From Actinomycetota bacterium (lineage in GTDB: Bacteria; Actinomycetota; Humimicrobiia; Humimicrobiales; Humimicrobiaceae), in assembly GCA_028695395.1 (NCBI GenBank), contig JAQVJB010000064.1, positions 1-10,907 on the forward strand: a stretch of 10,907 nucleotides of DNA, written 5' to 3'. This document shows positions 1-6,996 of this stretch, piece by piece (position 1 is the stretch's first letter; every line of letters starts with the position of its first letter). A program made the position numbers and the translations under genes. The notes beneath the pieces are model-generated. The model ran no database searches. It saw only the letters and a program-made list of their open reading frames with translations, and was not told where the DNA came from.

Positions 1-1
1 T

Positions 2-346
2 GCAAAAGCAGGTGCAGTTCTTGGTGCAGGAGATCTTATGTTTATTGATGAGAGTATAGACATTATCAATGTAGTGGAAAATCTCATCGAATTCTTTATT
101 GAAGAATCCTGTGGCAAATGTACGCCCTGCCGTGAAGGAAATACCCGGCTTCTTGAGTTTGTGAAAAAGTTTAAAGAAGGAACAGCCATAGAAGGCGATC
201 TAGAAAGGCTCATAGAAATTGGTTCATTTATGCAGATAAGTTCTTTATGTGGCCTTGGACAGGCTTCTCCAATTCCGGTATTATCAGCTATCAAGAATTT
301 CCCGGAAAAATTTATTGTAAAATCTGATGAAAGGGGACAGAGCTAA
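2..346 (+). CDS. NuoF-like NADH-binding subunit of formate dehydrogenase complex, C-terminal part only
   Basis: This is the C-terminal 114 residues of a NuoF/HydB-type flavoprotein; the frame is open to the left edge, so the start, NADH and FMN sites lie outside the window. The visible part carries the 4Fe-4S binding module: ESCGKCTPCREG supplies three cysteines and SSLCGLGQ the fourth, the ligands of the cluster called N3 in complex I. In this family the subunit passes electrons between NAD(P)H, FMN and iron-sulfur clusters. The protein ends about 30 residues after the last cysteine, so it lacks the extra C-terminal ferredoxin-like domain of many hydrogenase HydB subunits. Its stop codon overlaps the fdhA start by one base, which implies translational coupling and that the two proteins form one soluble complex. 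Family assignment is firm; NADH versus NADPH use cannot be judged from this fragment. Confidence 0.9.
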   Translation, partial: AKAGAVLGAGDLMFIDESIDIINVVENLIEFFIEESCGKCTPCREGNTRLLEFVKKFKEGTAIEGDLERLIEIGSFMQISSLCGLGQASPIPVLSAIKNFPEKFIVKSDERGQS

Positions 347-3030
347 TGCCGAAAGTTTATATAGACGGAACACCTATTGAAGTTGAAAATGGAGCGACTA
401 TCCTGGAAGCTTGCGAAAAAATCGGTGTGGAAATCCCTACTCTTTGTTATCTGAAGCATCTTAATCCTGCAGGTTCCTGCAGGCTCTGCCTTGTTGAGGT
501 AAAGGGTGCCAGGGTACTGCAGACTGCTTGTTCGACACCTTGTGCAGAAGGTATGGAAGTTACCACAATGAACCAGAAAATCTATAATGCCCGCAAGCTT
601 GTTTTGGAATTACTCCTTGCAAACCATGATGATGGTTGCTTCTCCTGCCCGAATAATGGAAAATGTGATTTTGCTAAATATTGTATGGATTATGATATTG
701 AAAAATCTCCGTTTTCCAAAAACAAGGAATTTCCTCCTGTAGATGAATCCAGTGAATTTTTTACTTACGATGCATCCAAATGTATTCTTTGCAGAAGGTG
801 TGTTCGTACATGCGAAGAATTGCAGTGTAATAATACTTATACATTAAAAGGCCGAGGTCATGAAACAATGGTAGGCCTGCCATTTGACCAGTTATTTAAA
901 ACAAGTAACTGTGTATCCTGCGGCAACTGTGTTTCAGTTTGTCCGACTGGAGCTCTTTCTACAAAGTCCGGTAAAAAATACCGGGATTGGGAAGTTAAGA
1001 AGACACAGACTACATGTCCGTATTGCGGTGTCGGCTGCCAGATTGAACTTCAGACCAAAGGAAACAAAGTTGTTGGTGTTGAGCCGATAGATGGTCCTGC
1101 TAATAATAATCTACTTTGTGTCAAAGGAAAGTTTGCTTTTGAATTCATTAATCACAAAGACAGGCTAAAGAAACCTATGATGCGAAAAGGCGGCAAAGGT
1201 TCTCCTCTGGAGGAAGTATCCTGGGATGAAGCAATGAGCCATATTGCTGAAAAAATGCTAGCCATTAAAGCTGAAACCGGTCCGGATTCACTGGCTGGTT
1301 TTGCTTCTGCCCGTGTAACCAATGAAGCAAACTATATATTTATGAAGATGATGCGTGCAGCTGTTGGGACAAATAATGTTGATCACTGTGCACGTCTTTG
1401 CCACGCTTCTACAGTTGCCGGTCTTGCAACAACACTCGGGTCCGGAGCTATGACAAATTCTATTTCCGAAGTCGTAGATTCAGATGTTATTCTGATTTCA
1501 GGGTCAAACACAACTGAAACACATCCTGTTATTGGCGCAAAGATGAGGCAGGCCCTGCTTCGTGGTGCAAAACTTATAGTTGCTGAGCCTCGTGAAATCG
1601 ACCTTGCAAAGCAGGCTGAGATTTTTCTTCAGATAAAGCCAGGTACAAATGTAGCATTTTTTAACGGCATGATGAATGTTGTCATTGAAGAAGACCTCCT
1701 GGATAAAGAGTATGTTGAAAACAGGACTGAAGGTTTTGAAGAACTAAAAACCTTAATCTCCGAATATACTCCTGAGAAGGTTGCTGAGATATGCAATATT
1801 AATGCTGATGATCTGCGAAAAGCTGCCCGCCTATATGCTAAAGCTGAAAAAGCTTCTATATTTTATTCAATGGGAGTTACACAGCACTCGACAGGTACTG
1901 CCGGTGTTATGTGTACCTCAAACCTTGCGCTTCTTTGCGGTAAAATAGGTAAGCATGGTTGTGGTGTAAATCCTCTGCGAGGGCAGAACAATGTGCAGGG
2001 TGCTTGTGATGTTGGATGTCTGCCTGGTGATTATACTGCTTATCAGAAAGTGGTTAATCCAGATGCAAGAGCTAAATTCGAAAAAGCCTGGGGCGTATCG
2101 CTTCCTGATAAACCCGGACTGACTATAACTGAAACTATAAGCGCCATTGAAAATGGAGACATAAGGTGCTTATACGTTATGGGTGAAAATCCAATGCTTA
2201 GCGACCCAGATATCAATCATGTCGAGCATTCACTTAAGAAATGTGAATTTCTTGTTGTCCAGGATATCTTTTTAACAGAAACAGCAGAACTAGCCGATGT
2301 TGTTCTTCCTGCCGGGTCTTATGCAGAAACAGATGGTACATTTACTAATACTGAGAGACGTGTTCAGCTAGTGTGCAAAGCAATCAATCCTATAGGCGAC
2401 AGCCGTGAAGACTGGGATATAATCAATGAACTGATGGATAGATTAGGCTACAAGAATTCATTCAGGTCTGCTTCTGACATACTTGATGAACTTGCAAGCA
2501 CTTCTCCTTCTTATGGAGGCTATAGTTTTGAAAGACTTAAAAAAGAGCAGCCACAATGGCCATGCCCGAACAGTGAACATCCCGGAACACCTATACTTCA
2601 TATTGGCAAATTTTCCCGGGGAGAAAGGGCAATATTCAAACCTTCACCATATATTCCTGCTGCCGAGCTTCCTGATGAAGAGTATCCTTTTGTCTTTACG
2701 ACCGGCCGTGTTCTTTATCAATACCATACCCGTACAATGACAGGCAAGAGTGAAGGGCTAAATAATATAATGGGTACTTCTTTTGTGGAAATCAATCCGA
2801 CTGATGCCGGCAAACTTGGGATTGCCAACGGCGACAAGGCAAAGGTTGCATCACGTCGTGGTGAAGTTACTGTGAATGCTCATGTTACCGATAAAGTTGC
2901 TGAAGGTGTTTTATTCATGCCATTCCACTATAAAGATGGTCCGGCAAATAAACTGACAAATAATGTAATAGACCCTATTGCAAAGATTCCTGAATACAAA
3001 GTTTGTGCTGCCAGAATTGAAAAAGCCTGA
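346..3030 (+). CDS. fdhA: Formate dehydrogenase catalytic subunit with NuoG-like iron-sulfur N-terminus
   Basis: Predicted 894-residue W/Mo-bis-pyranopterin enzyme interconverting formate and CO2 in the cytoplasm. Visible in order: a 2Fe-2S ferredoxin domain (C34, C45, C48, C62); a His-Cys 4Fe-4S site (H94, C98, C101, C107); two 4Fe-4S motifs (C146/C149/C152/C156 and C189/C192/C195/C199); the cofactor-proximal 4Fe-4S site (C224, C227, C231, C258, with K260); the molybdopterin oxidoreductase body; and a C-terminal dinucleotide-binding domain from about residue 780. The active-site motif ARLCHASTVAGL places a cysteine at residue 352, followed by the conserved H353, where many relatives have selenocysteine. 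Start ATG follows AGGGGA nine bases upstream and overlaps the preceding stop. The N-terminal cluster chain plus the NuoF-like neighbour indicates an NAD(P)-linked, soluble enzyme. The adjacent tungstate importer favours tungsten, but the metal cannot be read from the sequence. Confidence 0.95.
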   Translation: MPKVYIDGTPIEVENGATILEACEKIGVEIPTLCYLKHLNPAGSCRLCLVEVKGARVLQTACSTPCAEGMEVTTMNQKIYNARKLVLELLLANHDDGCFSCPNNGKCDFAKYCMDYDIEKSPFSKNKEFPPVDESSEFFTYDASKCILCRRCVRTCEELQCNNTYTLKGRGHETMVGLPFDQLFKTSNCVSCGNCVSVCPTGALSTKSGKKYRDWEVKKTQTTCPYCGVGCQIELQTKGNKVVGVEPIDGPANNNLLCVKGKFAFEFINHKDRLKKPMMRKGGKGSPLEEVSWDEAMSHIAEKMLAIKAETGPDSLAGFASARVTNEANYIFMKMMRAAVGTNNVDHCARLCHASTVAGLATTLGSGAMTNSISEVVDSDVILISGSNTTETHPVIGAKMRQALLRGAKLIVAEPREIDLAKQAEIFLQIKPGTNVAFFNGMMNVVIEEDLLDKEYVENRTEGFEELKTLISEYTPEKVAEICNINADDLRKAARLYAKAEKASIFYSMGVTQHSTGTAGVMCTSNLALLCGKIGKHGCGVNPLRGQNNVQGACDVGCLPGDYTAYQKVVNPDARAKFEKAWGVSLPDKPGLTITETISAIENGDIRCLYVMGENPMLSDPDINHVEHSLKKCEFLVVQDIFLTETAELADVVLPAGSYAETDGTFTNTERRVQLVCKAINPIGDSREDWDIINELMDRLGYKNSFRSASDILDELASTSPSYGGYSFERLKKEQPQWPCPNSEHPGTPILHIGKFSRGERAIFKPSPYIPAAELPDEEYPFVFTTGRVLYQYHTRTMTGKSEGLNNIMGTSFVEINPTDAGKLGIANGDKAKVASRRGEVTVNAHVTDKVAEGVLFMPFHYKDGPANKLTNNVIDPIAKIPEYKVCAARIEKA

Positions 3031-3036
3031 TAATGC

Positions 3037-3040
3037 GGAG
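3037..3040 (+). promoter_or_regulatory. Ribosome-binding site that decides the fdhD start
   Basis: GGAG lies five bases before ATG 3046. A GTG at 3040 is in the same frame, but it overlaps this GGAG and has no site of its own, so ATG 3046 is preferred. Confidence 0.6.
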
Positions 3041-3045
3041 TGTTT

Positions 3046-3756
3046 ATGGGTATAACCAGTACTGAAAATATTACAAGAATAGAAGTTAATGAGGAAGTCA
3101 GCAGATTTGATGTTGTTGACGATGTTATTGTTGAGTATAAGTTAAAACTATGTGTAGACGGTCACGATTATGGGACTATCCTGTGTTCTCCTGAACATCT
3201 TGATAATCTTGTAATCGGCCGTCTTTCCTCAGAAGGTATTATTAAAACAATCGATGATATCAGGTCGGTTAATATTGATGAAAATCAGGGTATTGCAAGC
3301 GTTATACTCAATTCAGAAAGAAAGCCTGGTCTCAAACATAAAATAGAATCTGGCTTGTCTGTTAAATTTGAAGACATTCTTGGATTAATGAAAAGTCTGG
3401 ATGCCAGATCTACGACTTTTAAAAAGACAGGAGGAGTTCACGGGTGCGCTTTATGCGATAATGAAAAAATAATTGCTTTTGATTTTGACTTGGGAAGGCA
3501 TAATGCAATTGACAAGATAATAGGCTATGCAATTTTGAACAAAGTAGATCTTGCAAAAAAAATTATTGCTGCTACCTGCAGGATTTCATCAGAAATAATA
3601 TCGAAGATTGCTCAAAATGGAATTCCCATTATTTCTTCCCGCAGTGCGCCTACTGCGCTTGCAATTAAAATTGCCAGAGAAAGCGGCATAACACTTATAG
3701 GTTTTGCGCGAGAGAAAAGGATGAATATATATTCAATGCCTGAAAGGGTATTATAA
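3046..3756 (+). CDS. fdhD: FdhD, sulfurtransferase/cofactor chaperone for formate dehydrogenase
   Basis: A 236-residue FdhD family protein. In characterised members FdhD binds bis-MGD, takes sulfur from a cysteine desulfurase and passes it to the metal cofactor, which is required for formate dehydrogenase activity. Recognisable motifs are TGGVH at 128-132, followed by a CxxC pair (C134, C137) in GCALCD, the expected sulfur-transfer cysteines; DFDLGRHNAIDKIIG at about 146-160; and a C-terminal segment with SRSAPTALAIKIA and ITLIGFAR. Length is near the usual 250-280 residues. The gene begins 15 bases after fdhA, so it is probably co-transcribed with the enzyme it matures. The start was set at ATG 3046 because of its GGAG site; an in-frame GTG six bases earlier is the alternative. 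Confidence 0.93.
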   Translation: MGITSTENITRIEVNEEVSRFDVVDDVIVEYKLKLCVDGHDYGTILCSPEHLDNLVIGRLSSEGIIKTIDDIRSVNIDENQGIASVILNSERKPGLKHKIESGLSVKFEDILGLMKSLDARSTTFKKTGGVHGCALCDNEKIIAFDFDLGRHNAIDKIIGYAILNKVDLAKKIIAATCRISSEIISKIAQNGIPIISSRSAPTALAIKIARESGITLIGFAREKRMNIYSMPERVL

Positions 3757-3782
3757 ATATGATTAATCAAACATGGATAGAA

Positions 3783-3788
3783 AGAGGA
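3783..3788 (+). promoter_or_regulatory. Ribosome-binding site that decides the focA start
   Basis: AGAGGA sits eight bases before ATG 3797. The upstream in-frame ATG at 3773 has no purine-rich site before it and would place this sequence inside the coding region, so 3797 is preferred. Confidence 0.65.
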
Positions 3789-3796
3789 CAAAGAGT

Positions 3797-4639
3797 ATGG
3801 AGAAAGAATTCTTAACACCAAAAGAATGTGGCCAGGCCACAGTAAACGTAGGAGTGATGAAATCACAATTATGCGTATGGCGGATGATTTTATTGGGATT
3901 TCTGGCAGGAGTGTTTATCGCTTTTGGAGGATTTGCATCTCAGATGATTTCCCACAGCATCGACTCAACAGGAGTTGCTAAATTTGCGGGTGCAGCTGTG
4001 TTCCCGGTAGGACTTATGCTTGTTGTAATGGCTGGAGCAGAACTTTTCACAGGTAATAATCTGATGACAATGGCACTTTTTGAGAAAAAAATCGGATTTG
4101 GCAGATTATTAAAAAACTGGTTTTTTGTTTATATCAGTAATCTTGTAGGTTCTGTACTTTTTGCATGGACAATTTATGGAACAGGGCTTTTAAACACATC
4201 CGGCGGTAAATTGGGAGCAGTTGCCATAAACACTGCCTTTCAGAAAATCCAAATTGGATTCGGACCGGCATTTCTCAGGGCGATATTATGTAATATCCTT
4301 GTTGTGCTTGCTGTATGGCTTGCTGCTTCTGCAAATGATATTATTGGCAAAATAGGAGCAATCTGGTTTCCAATCATGCTTTTTGTATTGTCAGGATTTG
4401 AACACAGTATAGCCAACATGTATTTTATTCCTCTTGGAATATTTTCAAAAGGCCAGTTTGGCGCGAAAGCAGCTGAGCTGTTTAATATTTCAAGCGAGAA
4501 GCTTGCAACCTTAAACTGGGGAACGATGTGGACAGGAAATTTGATTGCTGTAACGCTTGGAAACATTGTAGGCGGCGCGCTTATTATAGCAGGTATTTAT
4601 TGGGTAACTTATGTTAGGGAATCTAAAGCAAAACAATAG
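3797..4639 (+). CDS. focA: Formate channel/transporter of the FocA-NirC (FNT) family
   Basis: A 280-residue integral membrane protein of the formate-nitrite transporter family, which forms pentameric channels for formate and related small anions. Six hydrophobic helices are apparent. Two family signatures are present: AELFTGNNLM with T85, and LSGFEHSIANMYF with H203, matching the conserved threonine and central histidine that control passage in E. coli FocA (T91, H209; the offset of six is the same for both). The gene lies 40 bases after fdhD and overlaps mobA by one base. Placement in a formate dehydrogenase operon supports formate rather than nitrite as substrate; fdhC is an alternative name in formate-using organisms. 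Direction of flow (uptake or export) cannot be inferred. The start was chosen from the Shine-Dalgarno site; ATG 3773 would add eight residues. Confidence 0.92.
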   Translation: MEKEFLTPKECGQATVNVGVMKSQLCVWRMILLGFLAGVFIAFGGFASQMISHSIDSTGVAKFAGAAVFPVGLMLVVMAGAELFTGNNLMTMALFEKKIGFGRLLKNWFFVYISNLVGSVLFAWTIYGTGLLNTSGGKLGAVAINTAFQKIQIGFGPAFLRAILCNILVVLAVWLAASANDIIGKIGAIWFPIMLFVLSGFEHSIANMYFIPLGIFSKGQFGAKAAELFNISSEKLATLNWGTMWTGNLIAVTLGNIVGGALIIAGIYWVTYVRESKAKQ

Positions 4640-5259
4640 TGATTACAGAAACAAAAAAAATAAAAAAAATCTTTAATACTGCCATAATAAATGCCGGCGG
4701 CAACAGCACTAGAGCAGGCACCGACAAAGCATTTGCGAAGGTAAATGATAAAAGATTAATTGATATTGTTATTAATAATCTAAAGGAATGCTTTGAAGAT
4801 ATAATCCTTGTTACTAATAAACCTGATAAATATTATAGCTATAATGATATTAATATTGTCAGCGATGCAATACGCGGCATAGGACCGGTAGCTGGATTAT
4901 ATACAGGTTTAATGGCAGCGAAAAGCAGCTACTGTTTCCTTATTGCATGTGATATGCCTCTGATTAATTATGATTACATAAAATATATGAAACAAGAGAT
5001 ATTAAAGAACAGATATGATGCAGTTGTAACCCAGAGACAAAAAGGCATAGAGCCATTTCATGGTTTTTATTCGGCAGGACTAAAAAGTAGCATTGCTGAA
5101 AATATCAGCAAGGGTATTCACAGCTTTTACCGCATGCTTAAAGATCGTGAAGTACTTTATGTAAAAGAAGAAGTAGCAGCAAGGTTTGATAAGAGTTTAA
5201 ATTTTTTTACAAATATCAATACCAAAGAAGATTTTTCCATAATCAGAGAAATGATTTAG
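4639..5259 (+). CDS. mobA: Molybdenum cofactor guanylyltransferase
   Basis: A 206-residue MobA-type nucleotidyltransferase, predicted to join GMP from GTP to the pterin cofactor to give the guanine dinucleotide form that formate dehydrogenases require. Motifs: an N-terminal nucleotide-binding loop INAGGNSTRAGTDKAF (residues 17-32), GPVAGLYTGL at 82-91, and CDMP at 104-107 with the metal-binding aspartate. In the loop the usual methionine of RMG is alanine (R25-A26-G27), a small deviation; the lysine of DKA (K30) is kept. The GTG start overlaps the focA stop (TAGTG) and no strong ribosome-binding site is visible, so translation is probably coupled to focA. The first 12 codons contain two A8 tracts (4653-4660 and 4662-4669). 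The product serves the FdhA encoded upstream and completes the plus-strand operon. No mobB is present here. Confidence 0.9.
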   Translation: MITETKKIKKIFNTAIINAGGNSTRAGTDKAFAKVNDKRLIDIVINNLKECFEDIILVTNKPDKYYSYNDINIVSDAIRGIGPVAGLYTGLMAAKSSYCFLIACDMPLINYDYIKYMKQEILKNRYDAVVTQRQKGIEPFHGFYSAGLKSSIAENISKGIHSFYRMLKDREVLYVKEEVAARFDKSLNFFTNINTKEDFSIIREMI

Positions 5260-5295
5260 TAAAAAATTAATATATTCAGTGAAATAAAAAGGGAT

Positions 5296-5364
5296 AAAAA
5301 GCGCTCTGGAATTTGATAAAATCCAGAATAGGGGATTCGTTCAATGCAGCAAGAGCGCTTTTTT
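5296..5364. terminator. Probable bidirectional terminator between convergent operons
   Basis: A perfect 12-bp outer stem pairs 5296-5307 (AAAAAGCGCTCT) with 5352-5363. It has a T6 run on the plus-strand exit (5359-5364) and an A5 run on the other side, so both transcripts end in a stem plus U-tract. The 44-base interior is itself structured: 5306-5326 folds as a hairpin (CTGGA/TCCAG plus three A-T pairs around one mismatch) and 5327-5339 can form a four-pair hairpin (GAAT/ATTC). It lies 36 bases after mobA and about 80 bases beyond the moaC stop, as expected for the shared end of both operons. The large structured loop is unusual for a simple terminator. Confidence 0.7.
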
Positions 5365-5442
5365 CCTTTTAAAAGGGGACTATAGTTAACTTTGTGTAAA
5401 CTTTTATTTTTTTGCACAGGTTTTTTCAATTAAAAGATTTAT

Positions 5443-5946
5443 TTACTTCTTATAGTCAGATTTTCCACCGGTTTTTTTCAGCAGTTCGATTCCGCCTATT
5501 ATCATTTTTTTGGATAAAGCCTTGCACATGTCATATATATTCAGCAGCGCTATTGAAACTGATGTCAGGGCTTCCATCTCAACACCTGTCTTGTCAAAAC
5601 CTGTAACAGTAGAGGTTGCAGTTATCTTGTTTTCTTCCTCAATTATCTCAAAAAAAATATCTACCGAAGTAATCTTAATCTGATGGCATAGCAGTATTAA
5701 ATCGTAGGTCTTTTTTGCTGAAGAAATCGCGCCAAGTTTTGCCACCGTAAAGACATCGCCTTTTTTTATTTCATTTTCCTTTACTTTATTTATTATATCT
5801 TTGTCAGCTATAATAAAGCCGTGTGCCTTTGCAGTCCTTAATGATTCTTTTTTTTCAGAAATGTCTACTATGCGGGCTTTTCCTTCAATATCGGTATGAG
5901 TCAGTTCTTTTGGAAAACTTTCCTTTTTCTTTTTAAGGTTTTCCAT
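5443..5946 (-). CDS. moaC: Cyclic pyranopterin monophosphate synthase
   Basis: A complete 167-residue MoaC. With MoaA it performs the first stage of cofactor synthesis, converting the MoaA product 3',8-cyclo-GTP to cyclic pyranopterin monophosphate. The sequence shows ELTHTDIEGKARIVDIS near the N-terminus, KGDVFTVAKLGAISSAKKT at 62-80, the LLCH segment with H88, the highly conserved TGVEMEALTSVS (120-131), NIYDMCK with D139 and K142, and KTGGKS at 158-163. The H88 segment reads LILLCHQI where most relatives have LIPLCHPL, so both prolines are replaced; catalytic residues look intact. The start ATG has AGAGGAG seven bases upstream, inside the end of the preceding mog gene, which it overlaps by 14 bases. 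It is the last gene of the minus-strand operon. Confidence 0.95.
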   Translation of the reverse strand: MENLKKKKESFPKELTHTDIEGKARIVDISEKKESLRTAKAHGFIIADKDIINKVKENEIKKGDVFTVAKLGAISSAKKTYDLILLCHQIKITSVDIFFEIIEEENKITATSTVTGFDKTGVEMEALTSVSIALLNIYDMCKALSKKMIIGGIELLKKTGGKSDYKK

Positions 5947-6451
5947 CTTTTATCTCCTCTCCGCATTCAGTATCTCTATTAGTTAAGATATCAACACCGT
6001 GCCTTACTGCTTTAAAGATGGCTTCAATACTTTCTTTGACAGCTTTGATGCTTCCAGGAAAATTTATTATAAGAGTTCTTTTTCTAATTCCGCTTATTCC
6101 TCTTGATAAAATAGAGCGGGGTGTCTTTTTCTGCCCTTCAGACCTGATAAACTCAGATATTCCCGGTACTTCACGCTCTATTACAGACTTGGTGGCTTCT
6201 GGAGTAATATCTCTTACAGAAAACCCTGTACCTCCTGTTGTTATGATTAAATCTGCGTTTTTGTTATCACATATATCCCTGATATTATTTGAAATCAGCT
6301 CATATTCGTCAGGTATTACTATATAGTCTGCAACTTCCCAATTATTTTCTTTAAAAAAATCAATAAGATAAGCCCCGCTTCGGTCCTCCCTTAAGCCTTT
6401 TGAACATTTGTCTGAGACAGTTATAATCGATACCCTGTATGCTTTTTCCAT
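5933..6451 (-). CDS. mog: Molybdopterin adenylyltransferase (MogA/MoaB family)
   Basis: A 172-residue MogA/MoaB-type protein, predicted to adenylylate molybdopterin before MoeA inserts the metal. The N-terminus matches the family pattern with VSDKCSKGLREDRSG (residues 12-26); the pterin-binding core TTGGTGFSVRDITPEAT lies at 71-87 with D81, and D48 sits in IPDEY. These match the two essential aspartates of MogA (D49, D82). FPGS at 131-134 is the third conserved loop. Start ATG 6451 follows AGGAG with a six-base gap. The gene begins 45 bases after the MOSC gene and overlaps moaC. Whether to call it mog or moaB is a naming choice, because the families intergrade. In an organism with a tungsten enzyme, it would act on the precursor of the tungsten cofactor. 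Confidence 0.9.
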   Translation of the reverse strand: MEKAYRVSIITVSDKCSKGLREDRSGAYLIDFFKENNWEVADYIVIPDEYELISNNIRDICDNKNADLIITTGGTGFSVRDITPEATKSVIEREVPGISEFIRSEGQKKTPRSILSRGISGIRKRTLIINFPGSIKAVKESIEAIFKAVRHGVDILTNRDTECGEEIKDGKP

Positions 6452-6496
6452 AAACTTCTCCTGTTTTAATCAATATAAATATTTACCGGAATTGTT

Positions 6497-6994
6497 TTAA
6501 TTCTCTGAAATAAATATATTGTCATTTTTTTTAATAGTACCACCTTTTATGACTTTGCAAAAAATACCTTTCTGGGGCATTATGCAAAATCCCAGTTTTT
6601 TGAAAATCGAGCAAGGATGAACGCATTCTTTTCCTATCTGAGTTACCTCAAGTACGATGGCTTCCTTTAAATCATCAGCTGAGATAATAGCATCCATGTT
6701 TTTTTCTGTGTTTTCAATATAGATCTTTTCACCAATCTTCAGACCTGTCAGTTCCAGTCCTCTGGTTATGATATTTTCCCCAAAATCTCCGGGTTTAATC
6801 GTCGGTATAGATTTTCTTACTATTTCAATATCCTCATCAGCCATAAGGCTTATCTGCCTGTGTCCAAATCCCTTATGCGCATCATTTTCAATGCCGTCCT
6901 GCGCAATCAATGCATAGTCCACCGGTGATTTAGTCACCCCTTTTTTTGCGCTGATATTTATTGATAAGATTTTTCCTTTAATTTTACTTTTCAA
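6497..6994 (-). CDS. Small MOSC-domain protein of cofactor biosynthesis operon
   Basis: A 165-residue stand-alone MOSC domain. MOSC domains occur in Moco sulfurases and related proteins and are thought to handle sulfur or the metal-sulfur cofactor. Visible family features: IENDAHKGFGHRQISL at about 35-50, GDFGENI at 69-75, and a cysteine-rich C-terminal half GKECVHPC (C124, C128), C137, C146 and the KVIKGGTIKKND end motif; C124 or C128 is the likely sulfur-carrying residue. The frame is open further upstream, but the start is placed at TTG 6994: it follows AGGTGG by six bases, gives the normal MOSC length, and starts two bases after the moaA stop. Longer versions would be read from inside moaA with no family similarity. 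Small MOSC genes are common beside moa genes in anaerobes, yet their exact reaction is unknown; sulfur delivery to the W/Mo cofactor is an inference. Confidence 0.85.
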   Translation of the reverse strand: MKSKIKGKILSINISAKKGVTKSPVDYALIAQDGIENDAHKGFGHRQISLMADEDIEIVRKSIPTIKPGDFGENIITRGLELTGLKIGEKIYIENTEKNMDAIISADDLKEAIVLEVTQIGKECVHPCSIFKKLGFCIMPQKGIFCKVIKGGTIKKNDNIFISEN

Positions 6995-6996
6995 TT

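Noticed and set aside
1390..1410. Possible selenocysteine codon in fdhA
   Set aside because: The codon at the ligand position is TGC, and no in-frame TGA interrupts the gene.
884..2740. Short plus-strand frames within fdhA, and minus-strand frames under fdhD and focA
   Set aside because: They overlap strongly conserved coding sequence in other frames and show no recognisable protein features.
5301..5358. A tRNA-like outline: seven-base GCGCTCT/AGAGCGC stem with internal hairpins
   Set aside because: It is only 58 bases long and has no T-arm, anticodon arm or CCA. The A- and T-runs beside the stem fit a terminator.
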